From Eubacteriaceae bacterium (GTDB lineage: Bacteria; Bacillota; Clostridia; Peptostreptococcales; Anaerovoracaceae), in the NCBI GenBank assembly GCA_902362435.1, contig CABIWW010000015.1, forward strand, positions 1 to 54,964: DNA of 54,964 bases, written 5' to 3'. Below the pieces are notes generated by a model that was given only the letters and a program-made list of their open reading frames with translations, had not been told where the DNA came from and searched no databases. Made by a program: the position numbers and the translations under genes. How positions within the stretch are numbered: position 1 is the stretch's first letter; each line of letters begins with the position of its first letter. This document shows, piece by piece, positions 25,478 to 33,901 of the stretch.

Positions 25478-25663
25478 TTATTGTATCTGCATTTTATGTT
25501 GTTTCTTTCTCATATCAAAAGGTTTTTCCGCGTTTTTTGGTATCAGCCACATATACCCCAGTTTTGAAACGCCCGGTATGCGATTTTCGCTACAAAGTAT
25601 CTGTACTCGTCTTTCAGAAATTCCCCATTTCTTTGCCGCTTCGGGACAAGACATATATTCCAT
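25478..25663 (-). CDS. Small MerR/excisionase-like DNA-binding protein
   Basis: A 61-aa winged-helix protein: MSCPEAAKKWGISERRVQIL is a helix-turn-helix, followed by IPGVSKLGYMWLIPKNAEKP, the wing typical of the excisionase/MerR-type small regulators found in Firmicute mobile elements. The ATG at 25663 follows AGGAAAGGG. It is transcribed divergently from the XRE-type regulator and just upstream of the Bce operon, so it may affect either. Exact role unknown. Confidence 0.8.
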   Translation of the reverse strand: MEYMSCPEAAKKWGISERRVQILCSENRIPGVSKLGYMWLIPKNAEKPFDMRKKQHKMQIQ

Positions 25664-25817
25664 AATCAAAACGCCCTTTCCTCAAATTTTACCAGTATAA
25701 TTATACTCGGATAGCCGAATAATATCAAGTATATGATATGCTCTATTTCAGTCAATAATGTGCTGTGTGTAATCATATCTCGAAAGGAAGATGAAATATA
25801 CAATGTAGTTGGGTGAA
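25664..25817. promoter_or_regulatory. Divergent regulatory interval between two HTH genes
   Basis: AT-rich, with short inverted repeats CGG-ATAG-CCG (about 25710-25719) and AGTATATGATATGCT (25729). These could be operators of the flanking HTH proteins. No clear promoter is asserted. Confidence 0.4.
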
Positions 25818-26183
25818 ATGACTATGAAGCAGAACAAAGAAAAATTTGATTTTAAGGCTTTCGGGCAAGCCATTAAAGCAGCAAGAAAAGCAAAGGGAAT
25901 ATCACGCAATCAGTTAGCCGATACGCTGAATATTGCGCCCCGATATATCGCGTCCATTGAGAACAGCGGGCAGCACCCAAGTTTACAGATTTTATATGAG
26001 CTTGTAACCCTGCTTGATGTATCAGTAGACCAGTTCTTTTTCCCGGAACGGGAACAGGAGAAATCCACGCGCCGCCGTCAGCTCGATACTATGCTTGACG
26101 GTATGAGCGAAAAAGATTTGAAAATCCTGTCTGCTACTGCAAAAGGAATAGAGGAAGCCAACAACGACGAAACGGGGGAATAA
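25818..26183 (+). CDS. XRE-family helix-turn-helix regulator
   Basis: A 121-aa repressor-type protein. The HTH lies at about 15-70 (FGQAIKAARKAKGISRNQLA, then IAPRYIASIENSGQHPSL), and a helical C-terminal part follows. Such a regulator usually lies ahead of the mob genes in Tn1549-like elements and may repress them. The ATG at 25818 is supported by GGGTG just upstream; 25824 is an alternative. Confidence 0.9.
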   Translation: MTMKQNKEKFDFKAFGQAIKAARKAKGISRNQLADTLNIAPRYIASIENSGQHPSLQILYELVTLLDVSVDQFFFPEREQEKSTRRRQLDTMLDGMSEKDLKILSATAKGIEEANNDETGE

Positions 26184-26426
26184 AGTTCTCTCGTTTTTGT
26201 TTATATAGAGTGATTGAAACGTCGCAGATTGCGGCGTTTTTCTTTTGGGAAAGTTCGTCAAATTTGCCGTTCCCGGTGTTGTAGGTAGTAAGGGATAAAG
26301 TTTCGTAGCAAGCATAGGAAAAGAGTACCCTTTTCCGTATTTTCGCCCTCCCGTCCTGCGGTGCGTCGGTTGAAAATTGCTTGTTGGGAAGTGTCCCAAA
26401 CCCTCGGAATGGAAAGGAGCGATTGC
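26184..26426 (+). other. Intergenic interval before mobC; terminator plus three-hairpin element
   Basis: A hairpin AACGTCGC/GCGGCGTT with TTTTTC at about 26218-26242 ends the XRE gene. The 100-bp structured element at 26306-26405 then precedes mobC. No gene is visible. Confidence 0.6.
26306..26405 (+). repeat. Three-hairpin 100-bp element, copy A (upstream of mobC)
   Basis: It consists of hairpin 1 (GGAAAAG-AGTAC-CCTTTTCC), a 37-nt middle segment closed by TTTTC/GAAAA, and hairpin 3 (TTGGGA-AGTG-TCCCAA). Copy B at 33902-34001 has the same length in inverted orientation; the outer 34-nt and 29-nt segments match almost perfectly, while the middle stem is changed on both sides. It ends 21 bp before mobC. 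It could be an oriT, a structured mRNA leader, or both. Confidence 0.75.
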
Positions 26427-26756
26427 ATGAACGGACGCAAAAGAAAAATACAAATCAAATTCTATGTAACAGAGGAAGAAAGGGCATTGATTGAACAGAA
26501 AATGAAGCTTGTCCCTACCCGGAACATGGCGGCGTATCTTCGCAAGATTGCCATTGACGGGTATATCATTCAGACAGACCATAGCGATATAAAAGGCATG
26601 ACAGCAGAGATACAGAAAATCGGGGTCAACATCAATCAGATTGCAAAGCGTGTCAATGCGACAGGCAGCGTTTACCAAGAGGACATAGAGGAAATAAAGG
26701 GGGTGCTTGCGGAGATATGGCGGTTACAAAGATTAAGCCTATTAAAAGCACGTTGA
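26427..26756 (+). CDS. mobC: MobC-like relaxosome accessory protein
   Basis: A 109-aa protein of the MobC (plasmid mobilization relaxosome) type. The N-terminal RKRKIQIKFYVTEEERALIE is a ribbon-helix-helix, and GVNINQIAKRVNATG plus the C-terminal helix IEEIKGVLAEIW are the family hallmark. It binds oriT and helps the relaxase nick. The ATG at 26427 follows AAAGGAGCGATTGC. Its 3' end overlaps the relaxase gene by 40 bases. Confidence 0.92.
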   Translation: MNGRKRKIQIKFYVTEEERALIEQKMKLVPTRNMAAYLRKIAIDGYIIQTDHSDIKGMTAEIQKIGVNINQIAKRVNATGSVYQEDIEEIKGVLAEIWRLQRLSLLKAR

Positions 26757-28063
26757 GCAAAGCCCTTGACTATATCCAAAACCCGGATAAAACAGACGGG
26801 AAAATGCTTGTGTCCTCCTTTGGGTGCAGCTATGAAACGGCAGATATTGAGTTTGGATTTACGCTTGCACAAGCCATAGATAAGGGAAACAATCTCGCCC
26901 ACCATTTGATACAGTCCTTTGAGCCGGGAGAAGTAGATTATGAGAAAGCCCACGAAATCGGAAAGCAGCTTGCCGACGCGGTAACAAAGGGACAGCATGA
27001 ATACGTCTTAACTACCCACATAGACAAAGGGCATATCCATAACCATATCATTTTTTGTGCGGTCAATTTTGTTGACTACCATAAGTACAATTCCAATAAG
27101 CGCAGTTACTACGGCATACGGAACATGAGCGATAAGCTGTGCCGGGAAAACGGGCTGTCTGTTGTCGTTCCGGGCAAAGGCAGCAAGGGAAAAAGCTATG
27201 CAGAATATCAAGCGGAAAAGGTCGGTACAAGTTGGAAAGGCAAGCTGAAAATTGCCGTTGATACGCTTATCCCCCAAGTAGCAAGTTTTGAAGAATTGTT
27301 GCAGCGGTTACAGGCAGCGGGTTATGAGATAAAGCCGGGAAAATATATCTCCTGCCGCGCTCCCGGACAGGAACGCTTTACCCGTCTGAAAACTCTCGGT
27401 ACAGATTATACAGAGGAAGCCATAAGAGAACGGATAGAGGGCAAACGCACAAAGGCAGCGAAAGCTCCCAAAGAGCAGCGCGGCGTATCGCTGCTTATTG
27501 ACATTGAAAACAGTATCAAGGCACAAGAGAGCCGGGGCTATGAACAGTGGGCGAAAATCCATAATCTGAAACTGGCTGCAAAGACTATGAATTTCTTGAC
27601 AGAACATAAGATTGAGCAGTACGCAGATTTAGTCAGCCGGATTGAGGAAGTAAATGCGGAAAATGAAAAGACAGCAGACGCATTAAAGAGCGTGGAAAAG
27701 CGTCTTGCAGATATGGCGGTGCTGATGAAGCACGTTACTACCTACCAAAAGACAAAACCTGTCTATGAAGCATACCGCAGGGCAAAGGATAAGGACGCAT
27801 ACCGGGCAAAGCAGGAAAGCAGTCTGATACTCCATGAAGCGGCAGTAAAGACACTGAAAGCGGCGGGCGTTACTAAACTCCCCAATCTTGCCGCCATGCA
27901 GGAAGAATACGGGAAACTACAAGCGCAAAAAGAAGCCCTTTACGCTGATTATGGCAAGCTGAAAAAACAGGTCAAGGAATACGACGTTATCAAACAGAAC
28001 ATAGACAATATTTTGCGGCAAGGCAAAGAGCCGGAACGGAAGAAAGGAAAGGAACGGGAATAA
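26717..28063 (+). CDS. MobP-type relaxase of the inner element
   Basis: A 448-aa relaxase. The N-terminal domain has the tyrosine region (KSTLSKALDYIQNPDKT) and the histidine triad in DKGHIHNHIIFCAVNF, which binds the metal. The C-terminal half is helical and Lys/Glu-rich. The opening MAVTKIKPIKSTLSKALDYI is characteristic of the Tn1549-like group. It would nick the inner element's oriT after excision and lead the strand through the VirB4/VirD4 channel encoded to the right. Confidence 0.95.
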   Translation: MAVTKIKPIKSTLSKALDYIQNPDKTDGKMLVSSFGCSYETADIEFGFTLAQAIDKGNNLAHHLIQSFEPGEVDYEKAHEIGKQLADAVTKGQHEYVLTTHIDKGHIHNHIIFCAVNFVDYHKYNSNKRSYYGIRNMSDKLCRENGLSVVVPGKGSKGKSYAEYQAEKVGTSWKGKLKIAVDTLIPQVASFEELLQRLQAAGYEIKPGKYISCRAPGQERFTRLKTLGTDYTEEAIRERIEGKRTKAAKAPKEQRGVSLLIDIENSIKAQESRGYEQWAKIHNLKLAAKTMNFLTEHKIEQYADLVSRIEEVNAENEKTADALKSVEKRLADMAVLMKHVTTYQKTKPVYEAYRRAKDKDAYRAKQESSLILHEAAVKTLKAAGVTKLPNLAAMQEEYGKLQAQKEALYADYGKLKKQVKEYDVIKQNIDNILRQGKEPERKKGKERE

Positions 28064-28065
28064 TT

Positions 28066-28323
28066 ATGAAAATGGTTGGTATTACACCATGTTACAGAAT
28101 AACATTAGAAAATGGCAGTTATGGCGTAGAAACTTATATTAACGCAGACAGTAAAATCCAAATTACTTTTGAGGACGGAAATACACTTATCGGATATATA
28201 GAATGTGTGGAATATGGAACTTATTCCGATGAAAATGATACTCTGGTTATAAGGGGAGAGAATGGAGAGCTGTATATCCTATTGGAAAACCGAATAAAGG
28301 ATATAGAAGAACTGCACGAATAA
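28066..28323 (+). CDS. Hypothetical small beta-rich protein after the relaxase
   Basis: An 85-aa acidic protein that starts three bases after the relaxase stop codon, behind AAAGGAACGGGAATAATT. The pattern of alternating hydrophobic residues (YGVETYINADSKIQITFEDG, TLVIRGENGELYILLE) suggests a small beta-barrel. I do not recognise a named family; similar proteins follow relaxase genes in related elements. Probably co-expressed with mobC and the relaxase. Confidence 0.75.
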   Translation: MKMVGITPCYRITLENGSYGVETYINADSKIQITFEDGNTLIGYIECVEYGTYSDENDTLVIRGENGELYILLENRIKDIEELHE

Positions 28324-28398
28324 AGTAAAAGAACAGGGCGCAGACAGCCAACAAAAGACTGTCCGCGCCCTGTTTTATGTAGGTGCGTTTTTGGTATC

Positions 28399-28512
28399 TG
28401 TTACGCAATAGAACGTCATTTTTAGGGGATAAGGTATAAAACCCTTGCCGCGTCATTTTCAAGCACTGAAAGCCCCGTAAATCAAGGCTTTTTTTGCCCC
28501 TACTACGTAACA
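28399..28512. repeat. 114-bp repeat with terminal inverted repeats, copy C
   Basis: It begins TGTTACGCAATAG and ends CTACTACGTAACA, a 13-bp imperfect inverted repeat, and encloses internal hairpins. Copy D at 47176-47289 has the same length and ends. The last bases of this copy supply the stop codon and final two codons (Val-Thr) of the leftward Cys-rich gene at 28503. Confidence 0.7.
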
Positions 28513-28865
28513 AGGGCGCGCCGTTTTCTCATGCGCTCCGCTGCCTGTCTGCGGGTAATACGCTTCCGGCAGTCCGGGCAGTATTTGACGCTGTTAGAGG
28601 TGGACGCAAAAGAAGTTCCGCACTCGGTACAACGCTTTTTATCCTCGGTCTTGAAAAGCTCTGCATACAGCAGCTTATCAAGGGGCAATACGGCGGTCTG
28701 AAACCATTTGCAAAGAAGCGAATAGGAAATAAGCTGCGGGCAGACACATTCCTCCCCGTCGTCCAGTAAAATACAGTGTCCGTTATCGCAGTTGCAGCAC
28801 TCCTTTTTTATAAGGCTGTTGACTTTCCGGCTTTGGGGTGGTGTAAGCCGCTTTATCCCGGTCAT
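28503..28865 (-). CDS. Cysteine-rich VLP domain protein
   Basis: A 120-aa protein with ten or more cysteines in two groups: KKECCNCDNGHCILLDDGE/CVCPQ, then KRCTECGTSF and VKYCPDCRKR, fitting two zinc-binding knuckles. The family is found in Tn1549-like elements; the role is unknown. It overlaps the upstream TTRAP gene by four bases. Its last codons and stop lie in the 114-bp repeat. Confidence 0.82.
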   Translation of the reverse strand: MTGIKRLTPPQSRKVNSLIKKECCNCDNGHCILLDDGEECVCPQLISYSLLCKWFQTAVLPLDKLLYAELFKTEDKKRCTECGTSFASTSNSVKYCPDCRKRITRRQAAERMRKRRALVT

Positions 28866-29068
28866 ACCTCATCAGCGGCGAAAATAGCAAGCTCCGCATA
28901 CTCATTTTCTGTCAGAGGTGCGATTTTCGCAAGGGTGCGTTTCGCCAGTTCCCGCATATCCTCGTCCATGAACGGCAGCGCAGCGTTGATGTTTTCTGTA
29001 AGCCCACGTTTGCCGTCCTCATTGTAAATGCTCAACAGGTTTGTTTCTTCAACTGTCAGTCTAATCAT
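28862..29068 (-). CDS. Transposon-transfer assisting protein (TTRAP) family
   Basis: A 68-aa helical protein (RLTVEETNLLSIYNEDGKRG, MDEDMRELAKRTLAKIAPL) of the TTRAP type described from Tn1549-like elements. The ATG at 29068 has GGAGG eight bases upstream; the ATG two codons earlier sits too close to it. It is translationally coupled to its neighbours in the leftward operon. Its biochemical role is not known. Confidence 0.8.
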   Translation of the reverse strand: MIRLTVEETNLLSIYNEDGKRGLTENINAALPFMDEDMRELAKRTLAKIAPLTENEYAELAIFAADEV

Positions 29069-29070
29069 GC

Positions 29071-30015
29071 TCATACCTCCAATTCGTGATTTTTTGATTT
29101 TACAGCCGCCTTTTTCGGGGCGGCTTTTCTTTTGTCAGCGGCAAGCTGCGCCCGGATTGAGGGGCGCACCCTGCGAATATCTGTGCCCCGGTTTTCATTT
29201 TTATCAATCAAGGCGTATGTTCCATGTCTGCCCTCGATTTTGGAAAAGGAAAGTGTCTTATAGGGCAACATGGAAAACAGACGGTCGGTGTCCTTAGAGG
29301 ACGCAAGCTGCATAAATGTCGGGGACAGCTCCACCATGAAATGTGTCCTATTAGGGCTATTGGGCGTGTCCCTGCGCTTCATTTCCTGCACAATGCGCCG
29401 CGCTTCGGCTTCAATCAGCCCAGCACGCAGGGCGGCGGTATGTTCCTTGAAGTCGCCCGGTGTCAGTTTATCCCGTTTTTGCTTTTCTTCCCGTAAAAGG
29501 AATTGTAGCGCGTCCGGGTCGTTGGGTACTGCTTCAAAGTGTTCAAACTTCCCTAAAGAAGTATCGGGATTTCCGTTAAAATGCTGTCCGGCGGGTATCT
29601 CCCTTGTCCCATGCTCATAAATCAACTTGACTGTGTCGGCGGCAAGCGCATTGTCCTTAACGCGCTCATACTGCCTTGCATAGTCAAGCTCATAAAGATT
29701 GCCTTTGATTTTCCCGCGCTCCCTGCCCGTCAGCTCGACGGCATAGGCAAGAACGCGGTCGCAGGTCTGCTCTTTGTAAAAACACCATGTATTGTGGGCG
29801 GCGGTATCCTTTAGGAACACGTCGCGCTCCTTAAAACAATGCGTCCCGGACGGGCGGCAAAACCATAGCAGCGTCTTATCCTCTCTGTTAGGGCTTGCCG
29901 CTGCTTTTGCGATAATCTCCTTGTCAATGTCAAAATCACTTTGGAAAAATCCTGTATTCTGCCGCATGATAGCGTCAAGAGAAGCGAAAATATCCACGTT
30001 TTCAAACTTATTCAT
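29071..30015 (-). CDS. Conserved ICE protein with YodL-like/DUF3849-like organisation, PSIR tail
   Basis: A 314-aa soluble protein common in Tn1549-like elements; I am not certain of the family name. The central part resembles the DUF3849/LPD-type segments of conjugative elements (WCFYKEQTCDRVLAYAVEL, RTHFMVELSPTFMQLAS). The C-terminus, VRPSIRAQLAADKRKAAPKK, repeats a motif also seen at the end of the 1277-aa protein upstream. It starts 3 bp after that gene, behind GGAAAGGAGCTGACGC, so they form one operon. Confidence 0.7.
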   Translation of the reverse strand: MNKFENVDIFASLDAIMRQNTGFFQSDFDIDKEIIAKAAASPNREDKTLLWFCRPSGTHCFKERDVFLKDTAAHNTWCFYKEQTCDRVLAYAVELTGRERGKIKGNLYELDYARQYERVKDNALAADTVKLIYEHGTREIPAGQHFNGNPDTSLGKFEHFEAVPNDPDALQFLLREEKQKRDKLTPGDFKEHTAALRAGLIEAEARRIVQEMKRRDTPNSPNRTHFMVELSPTFMQLASSKDTDRLFSMLPYKTLSFSKIEGRHGTYALIDKNENRGTDIRRVRPSIRAQLAADKRKAAPKKAAVKSKNHELEV

Positions 30016-30018
30016 GCG

Positions 30019-33000
30019 TCAGCTCCTTTCCAAATCCTGTGTTTTCTGTTTTGCCTGTTTCTTCGGTGTCTGTTCTTTCGCTGCTTTAAGCTGCGCCCGG
30101 ATAGAGGGCTTCTTTTCCGTTTTTGCTGCCTTGCCACGTTCCTTGTCAGCCTTGACAGTTTCCGCAAGGTCAACAAGGGAAATGGTTTCTCCTGTCTTTA
30201 CCTTTGCTTCCAATTCTGCGACGGTCGGGGTGTTGTTTATCTGCCCGTCAATCATGTTGTAGTTTTGCTCGGTGGTCTGCTCGGCAGTTTTCAGATAGTT
30301 TTCCGGCTGCAAAAATTCCGGCACTTTCTTATAACCGAAGCTGTCTACATAGTGGGCGGTGTCCTGCCCGTTCTGATGAAGCACCACTACGTCGGAAACA
30401 GAAAGGCTGTGTCCCTTAAAATCTTTCGGGTGGTCGATATTAAAGCGGGTGTAAATATCTTCAAGGGAAGTCCCCGGCGTAAGAGGTGCGGAATAGACAA
30501 GGGCATAGTTTTTCGGGTCTACCCGGTGTCCGGCGGCAATCAGACGGTCGTAAGGCTCAAAACGCAAGTCCCTTGTTTCGTCCCCGCCTTTTATCTGATA
30601 AATGGAAAAGGTGTCTTTGTCCTGTGGGGCTTCCTGCTCCGGCTGCTCCTGTGCGGGTTGTTCCTGTGCAGCTACCTTTTGCTGCCGGATATGCGCCCGC
30701 TGTAACTCGGTAGGCTTTTCCCCGGTAAGGGGAGCAATCGCTTTCACATAATCAGCCGCATAGTAGGCGTTACTGGTAAGCTGCCGCTGCCATGCCCCGG
30801 CTTTTGGCGACCAACGGAAGCCATTACTTTTTAAGGCTTCCCGCGTGGCTTCGTCCGGCTTATCCTCAAAGAAGATTTGCAGTCGGTTCGCTTCGGTGTT
30901 TGCTTCCACCTTGCCGCCGTCAAATTCCCAACCTACAAAACCGATTTCTTTTTGCTGTGAAAGGGATTTGATACGGTCTTTCACGCGCCGGATTTCTGCG
31001 CTGTTGTTGGATAACGCCCAAGTCGCAAAGGGCTTGTCCTCCAAATGCCAACTGCTCGCCATGTCTGCTTTCAATTTTTCCAGTTCCTCCGGCGGTAAAT
31101 GCGGGCAGCCGTCAAGGGTCTTATGCTTGCGGTAGTAGGCGTTTACGGCTTTCATGGTTTCCTGTGATTTTTCAAGGCTTTCCAGTTTCTTTTCTAACTT
31201 CTGTACTGCCTGCGGGTCGTCTGCGCTGATACCGCCCATGCCGGTACTGCGGATTTTATCAAGAAGCCCTTGTATGTCCTGCCATTCCCGGTAATTGCTG
31301 TCGCGGGCTGCGTTCTGCTTTTCTTTCTTCCTTGTGGGGAAGTTAGAGCCGCCCGCAATCAGGATAGAGGGAACACGCGCGTCAATCTCATAGCCTTTAT
31401 TCATGTTCGCCGCCAGTTTCCGGGCATAGGTGTCAAGCAGGCTGTCGATTTTCTCATGGTACATCGGGTCTACCCGCTGTTTCTGCCTTTCTGCAAGTTG
31501 TACGGCTTCATCTACATAGTGCCTGTATTCAGCCGTCGCGCTGCCTTGCTTATAATCGGAAAAACTGTTCATATCCTTTGCACGTTTGGCGGCAGCTTCA
31601 TTGATAGTATAATAAGGGGCGGCGGGTGCAGCCTGTTCCGGCTGTGCTTCTTTTTCCTGTACCGGGGCTGTTTCTTCGGGAAGCTCCGGCGCGGCTGCTT
31701 TTGTTTCGGGCTGTTTGGCGGCTTCCTGTGCGGGCTGTGCCTGTTCGGTGGTCTGTTCCTTATCCTGTGCCTTTTGGATTTCTGCAAAATGTCCGTCTAT
31801 GGTATCAATCAGATTTGCGGCGGTGCTGCGGATTGTTTCAAGAGAGCCTTTCAGTTCTGCAAGTTCTTTTCCGCTGCTCCACCCGGCGATATACCCAAAA
31901 GAATAGTCCGACGTATCAAGCCCGTAATGTTGGCAGACCGCATAGGCGACGCTTTCCGCCTGTACCTCGCGGGTGCGGCGGTCGGGGCGTTCCGGCATGG
32001 CAAGGGCGGTATCATGCAGCGTGGCGTGGGCGATTTCATGGATTGCGGTCTTGATATTCTGCAATTCGTCCATGCCCTCGTTGATGAAGATACGCTTTTC
32101 CTCATAATTGCAGCGTCCTTTTACGCCGCCGCTTAGTGCTTCAAATCCCATAGCAAACGGGGAAGTCTTTTCAAGGGCAGCGAAAAAATCCTTGTATTGT
32201 TCCACGTTGCCCGTAAGCTCATAGGTAAGGGCAGGAAGTTCTTTTCCCTCGGTCTGTGAAATATCAAAGACAGATACTACACGAAAAGCGGGTATCTTGA
32301 TTTCTTTTTCTTCGGTAACAGGTTTTCCGTCCTTATCGAAAACAGGCTTTTGGGTGTCCGGGTCGATTTTTTCCACCTGCTTCTTGACGGTAAACGGGGA
32401 CGGTGCAAGTATCTTGATAGCTTTTTCTCCGGGCTTTACATGGCGGTCAAATTCCTTTTCCCATTGTTTATAGCCTTTCACAAGATTGCCGCCCTGCATG
32501 GCGATAAGGATTGTATTGTTAAGGCTGTAATCATGGAATTTTGACATGGTACGCAGATAATCGGCGTAACGGTCGCTTTCATACAGTCCTAAAATTCCCT
32601 GTTCCAGTCGGTCGGTAATCTCTTTCATTTTATCGGCGGGCTTTTCAGAAGATAGGATAATCGGGAGAACCGGGGGCTGCTCTGTGGCGGCGGTTTGTAT
32701 GGCTGCGGAAGCGTCAAGGTCTGCCTGTTCCTTTTCCTGTACTGGCGGCTGCGGCGTTACCCGGTATTCCTCCGGCACGTCGCGCCCGTCGTACCACTGT
32801 GTAAAGGTGTTGCGGTTATTGTAGATATAGCCCTGTTCGGTAAAGCTGCCCCCGTCATTGATAGCAGCGTCCCGCCCGTATTCCTCATACATGAAATATT
32901 TTTTTGCTTCTTCGGGCAGCTCCAACTCGTCCAGTTCTTCAATCAGATAATGCCCGTAATCTTCCTCACTCTGTACGGACGGGTAAAGCCAGTAACAATC

Positions 33001-33852
33001 AAGGTTTTGTGCAAGGTTGATAATATCCTGCAAGTCCCTTGTATGGTCGCCGTATTCCATAGCTGCAACAAATTTTTCCCGGTCGTCGTCAAACTGCATT
33101 TTCAAAAGTTCGCTCAAATAGTTCAGTTCGTCAAGGCTTTCAAGCTCGGTCAATTTTCCTGCCAGTCCTGCAATAGAGGACTGGTATTCTGTGATATGCA
33201 GCTCCCCGTAGTTTTTGCCGTCTATCCCGATACGGTCAAAGACTTCTTTCAAATGCTCGGCAGTCGTGGGGAATGATACCCATTCGCCCGCAGGTCTGCC
33301 CTCGGTGTACTTTCCAAGATTAGAAAGATACCCGCTTAAAATCGTTTCTACCATGCGTTCGCTCCTTTCGTTTTCAATCATACGGTGCATAAGTTCGTAG
33401 TCCTCCATGCTCATGCTCCCGTCAAAAATATAGGGGTCGGGTTCTTCGCCGTCCCGGTAGGCTTTTTCAGAGAAAGGAAGCCCCGCAGCGTGGGCGGCGG
33501 CTCTTACTTCCTCGATAAGCTCCGGCGGCAGCCTGTCGTCGTGGGCTTCGATAAATTCCCCGATATTGCTATATCCGTTTTCGTAGTGGCGGCGCACCCC
33601 GGCGGTCAGCTCGTCAAGGTTCATATCCTCGCCAAGATAGCCGGAATAATAGCCGTTTACCACAACGGCGGCAGGGTCAGCCTGTTTGATTTCTTCCATG
33701 CGGCTTCTGTCCTCCGGGTAAATGTAGTCGCTCATTTCAAGGTGGAAATATTCGGCGTTCCAAGAACGTCCCGTTTTCCAAAACGCCACCCAAGCGATAC
33801 CGTCCCTTAATTCTTCTTGATAGTCCTTTACGGTGTCCCGTAAACTTGCCAT
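30019..33852 (-). CDS. Large multidomain antirestriction-type protein (ArdA-like, ArdC/metallopeptidase, YodL, DUF4316)
   Basis: A 1277-aa protein with several modules in order. Residues about 1-390 are acidic and contain an ArdA-type antirestriction region (GIAWVAFWKTGRSWNAEYF; AKKYFMYEEYGRDAA). Residues about 415-680 are an ArdC-like N-terminal ssDNA-binding domain with a metallopeptidase motif HEIAHATLHD (about 604). A Pro/Gln/Glu linker and a helical domain follow, then a YodL-like domain (about 1085-1190) and a basic tail KKPSIRAQLKAAKEQ. Such proteins are thought to protect incoming single-stranded or unmodified DNA from restriction. The ATG at 33852 follows AGGAGGTTACAC. Confidence 0.82.
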   Translation of the reverse strand: MASLRDTVKDYQEELRDGIAWVAFWKTGRSWNAEYFHLEMSDYIYPEDRSRMEEIKQADPAAVVVNGYYSGYLGEDMNLDELTAGVRRHYENGYSNIGEFIEAHDDRLPPELIEEVRAAAHAAGLPFSEKAYRDGEEPDPYIFDGSMSMEDYELMHRMIENERSERMVETILSGYLSNLGKYTEGRPAGEWVSFPTTAEHLKEVFDRIGIDGKNYGELHITEYQSSIAGLAGKLTELESLDELNYLSELLKMQFDDDREKFVAAMEYGDHTRDLQDIINLAQNLDCYWLYPSVQSEEDYGHYLIEELDELELPEEAKKYFMYEEYGRDAAINDGGSFTEQGYIYNNRNTFTQWYDGRDVPEEYRVTPQPPVQEKEQADLDASAAIQTAATEQPPVLPIILSSEKPADKMKEITDRLEQGILGLYESDRYADYLRTMSKFHDYSLNNTILIAMQGGNLVKGYKQWEKEFDRHVKPGEKAIKILAPSPFTVKKQVEKIDPDTQKPVFDKDGKPVTEEKEIKIPAFRVVSVFDISQTEGKELPALTYELTGNVEQYKDFFAALEKTSPFAMGFEALSGGVKGRCNYEEKRIFINEGMDELQNIKTAIHEIAHATLHDTALAMPERPDRRTREVQAESVAYAVCQHYGLDTSDYSFGYIAGWSSGKELAELKGSLETIRSTAANLIDTIDGHFAEIQKAQDKEQTTEQAQPAQEAAKQPETKAAAPELPEETAPVQEKEAQPEQAAPAAPYYTINEAAAKRAKDMNSFSDYKQGSATAEYRHYVDEAVQLAERQKQRVDPMYHEKIDSLLDTYARKLAANMNKGYEIDARVPSILIAGGSNFPTRKKEKQNAARDSNYREWQDIQGLLDKIRSTGMGGISADDPQAVQKLEKKLESLEKSQETMKAVNAYYRKHKTLDGCPHLPPEELEKLKADMASSWHLEDKPFATWALSNNSAEIRRVKDRIKSLSQQKEIGFVGWEFDGGKVEANTEANRLQIFFEDKPDEATREALKSNGFRWSPKAGAWQRQLTSNAYYAADYVKAIAPLTGEKPTELQRAHIRQQKVAAQEQPAQEQPEQEAPQDKDTFSIYQIKGGDETRDLRFEPYDRLIAAGHRVDPKNYALVYSAPLTPGTSLEDIYTRFNIDHPKDFKGHSLSVSDVVVLHQNGQDTAHYVDSFGYKKVPEFLQPENYLKTAEQTTEQNYNMIDGQINNTPTVAELEAKVKTGETISLVDLAETVKADKERGKAAKTEKKPSIRAQLKAAKEQTPKKQAKQKTQDLERS

Positions 33853-33901
33853 GTGTAACCTCCTTTCTTCGGTTTCAGAGGGTAAAACCCTCCATAAAAC
33901 A

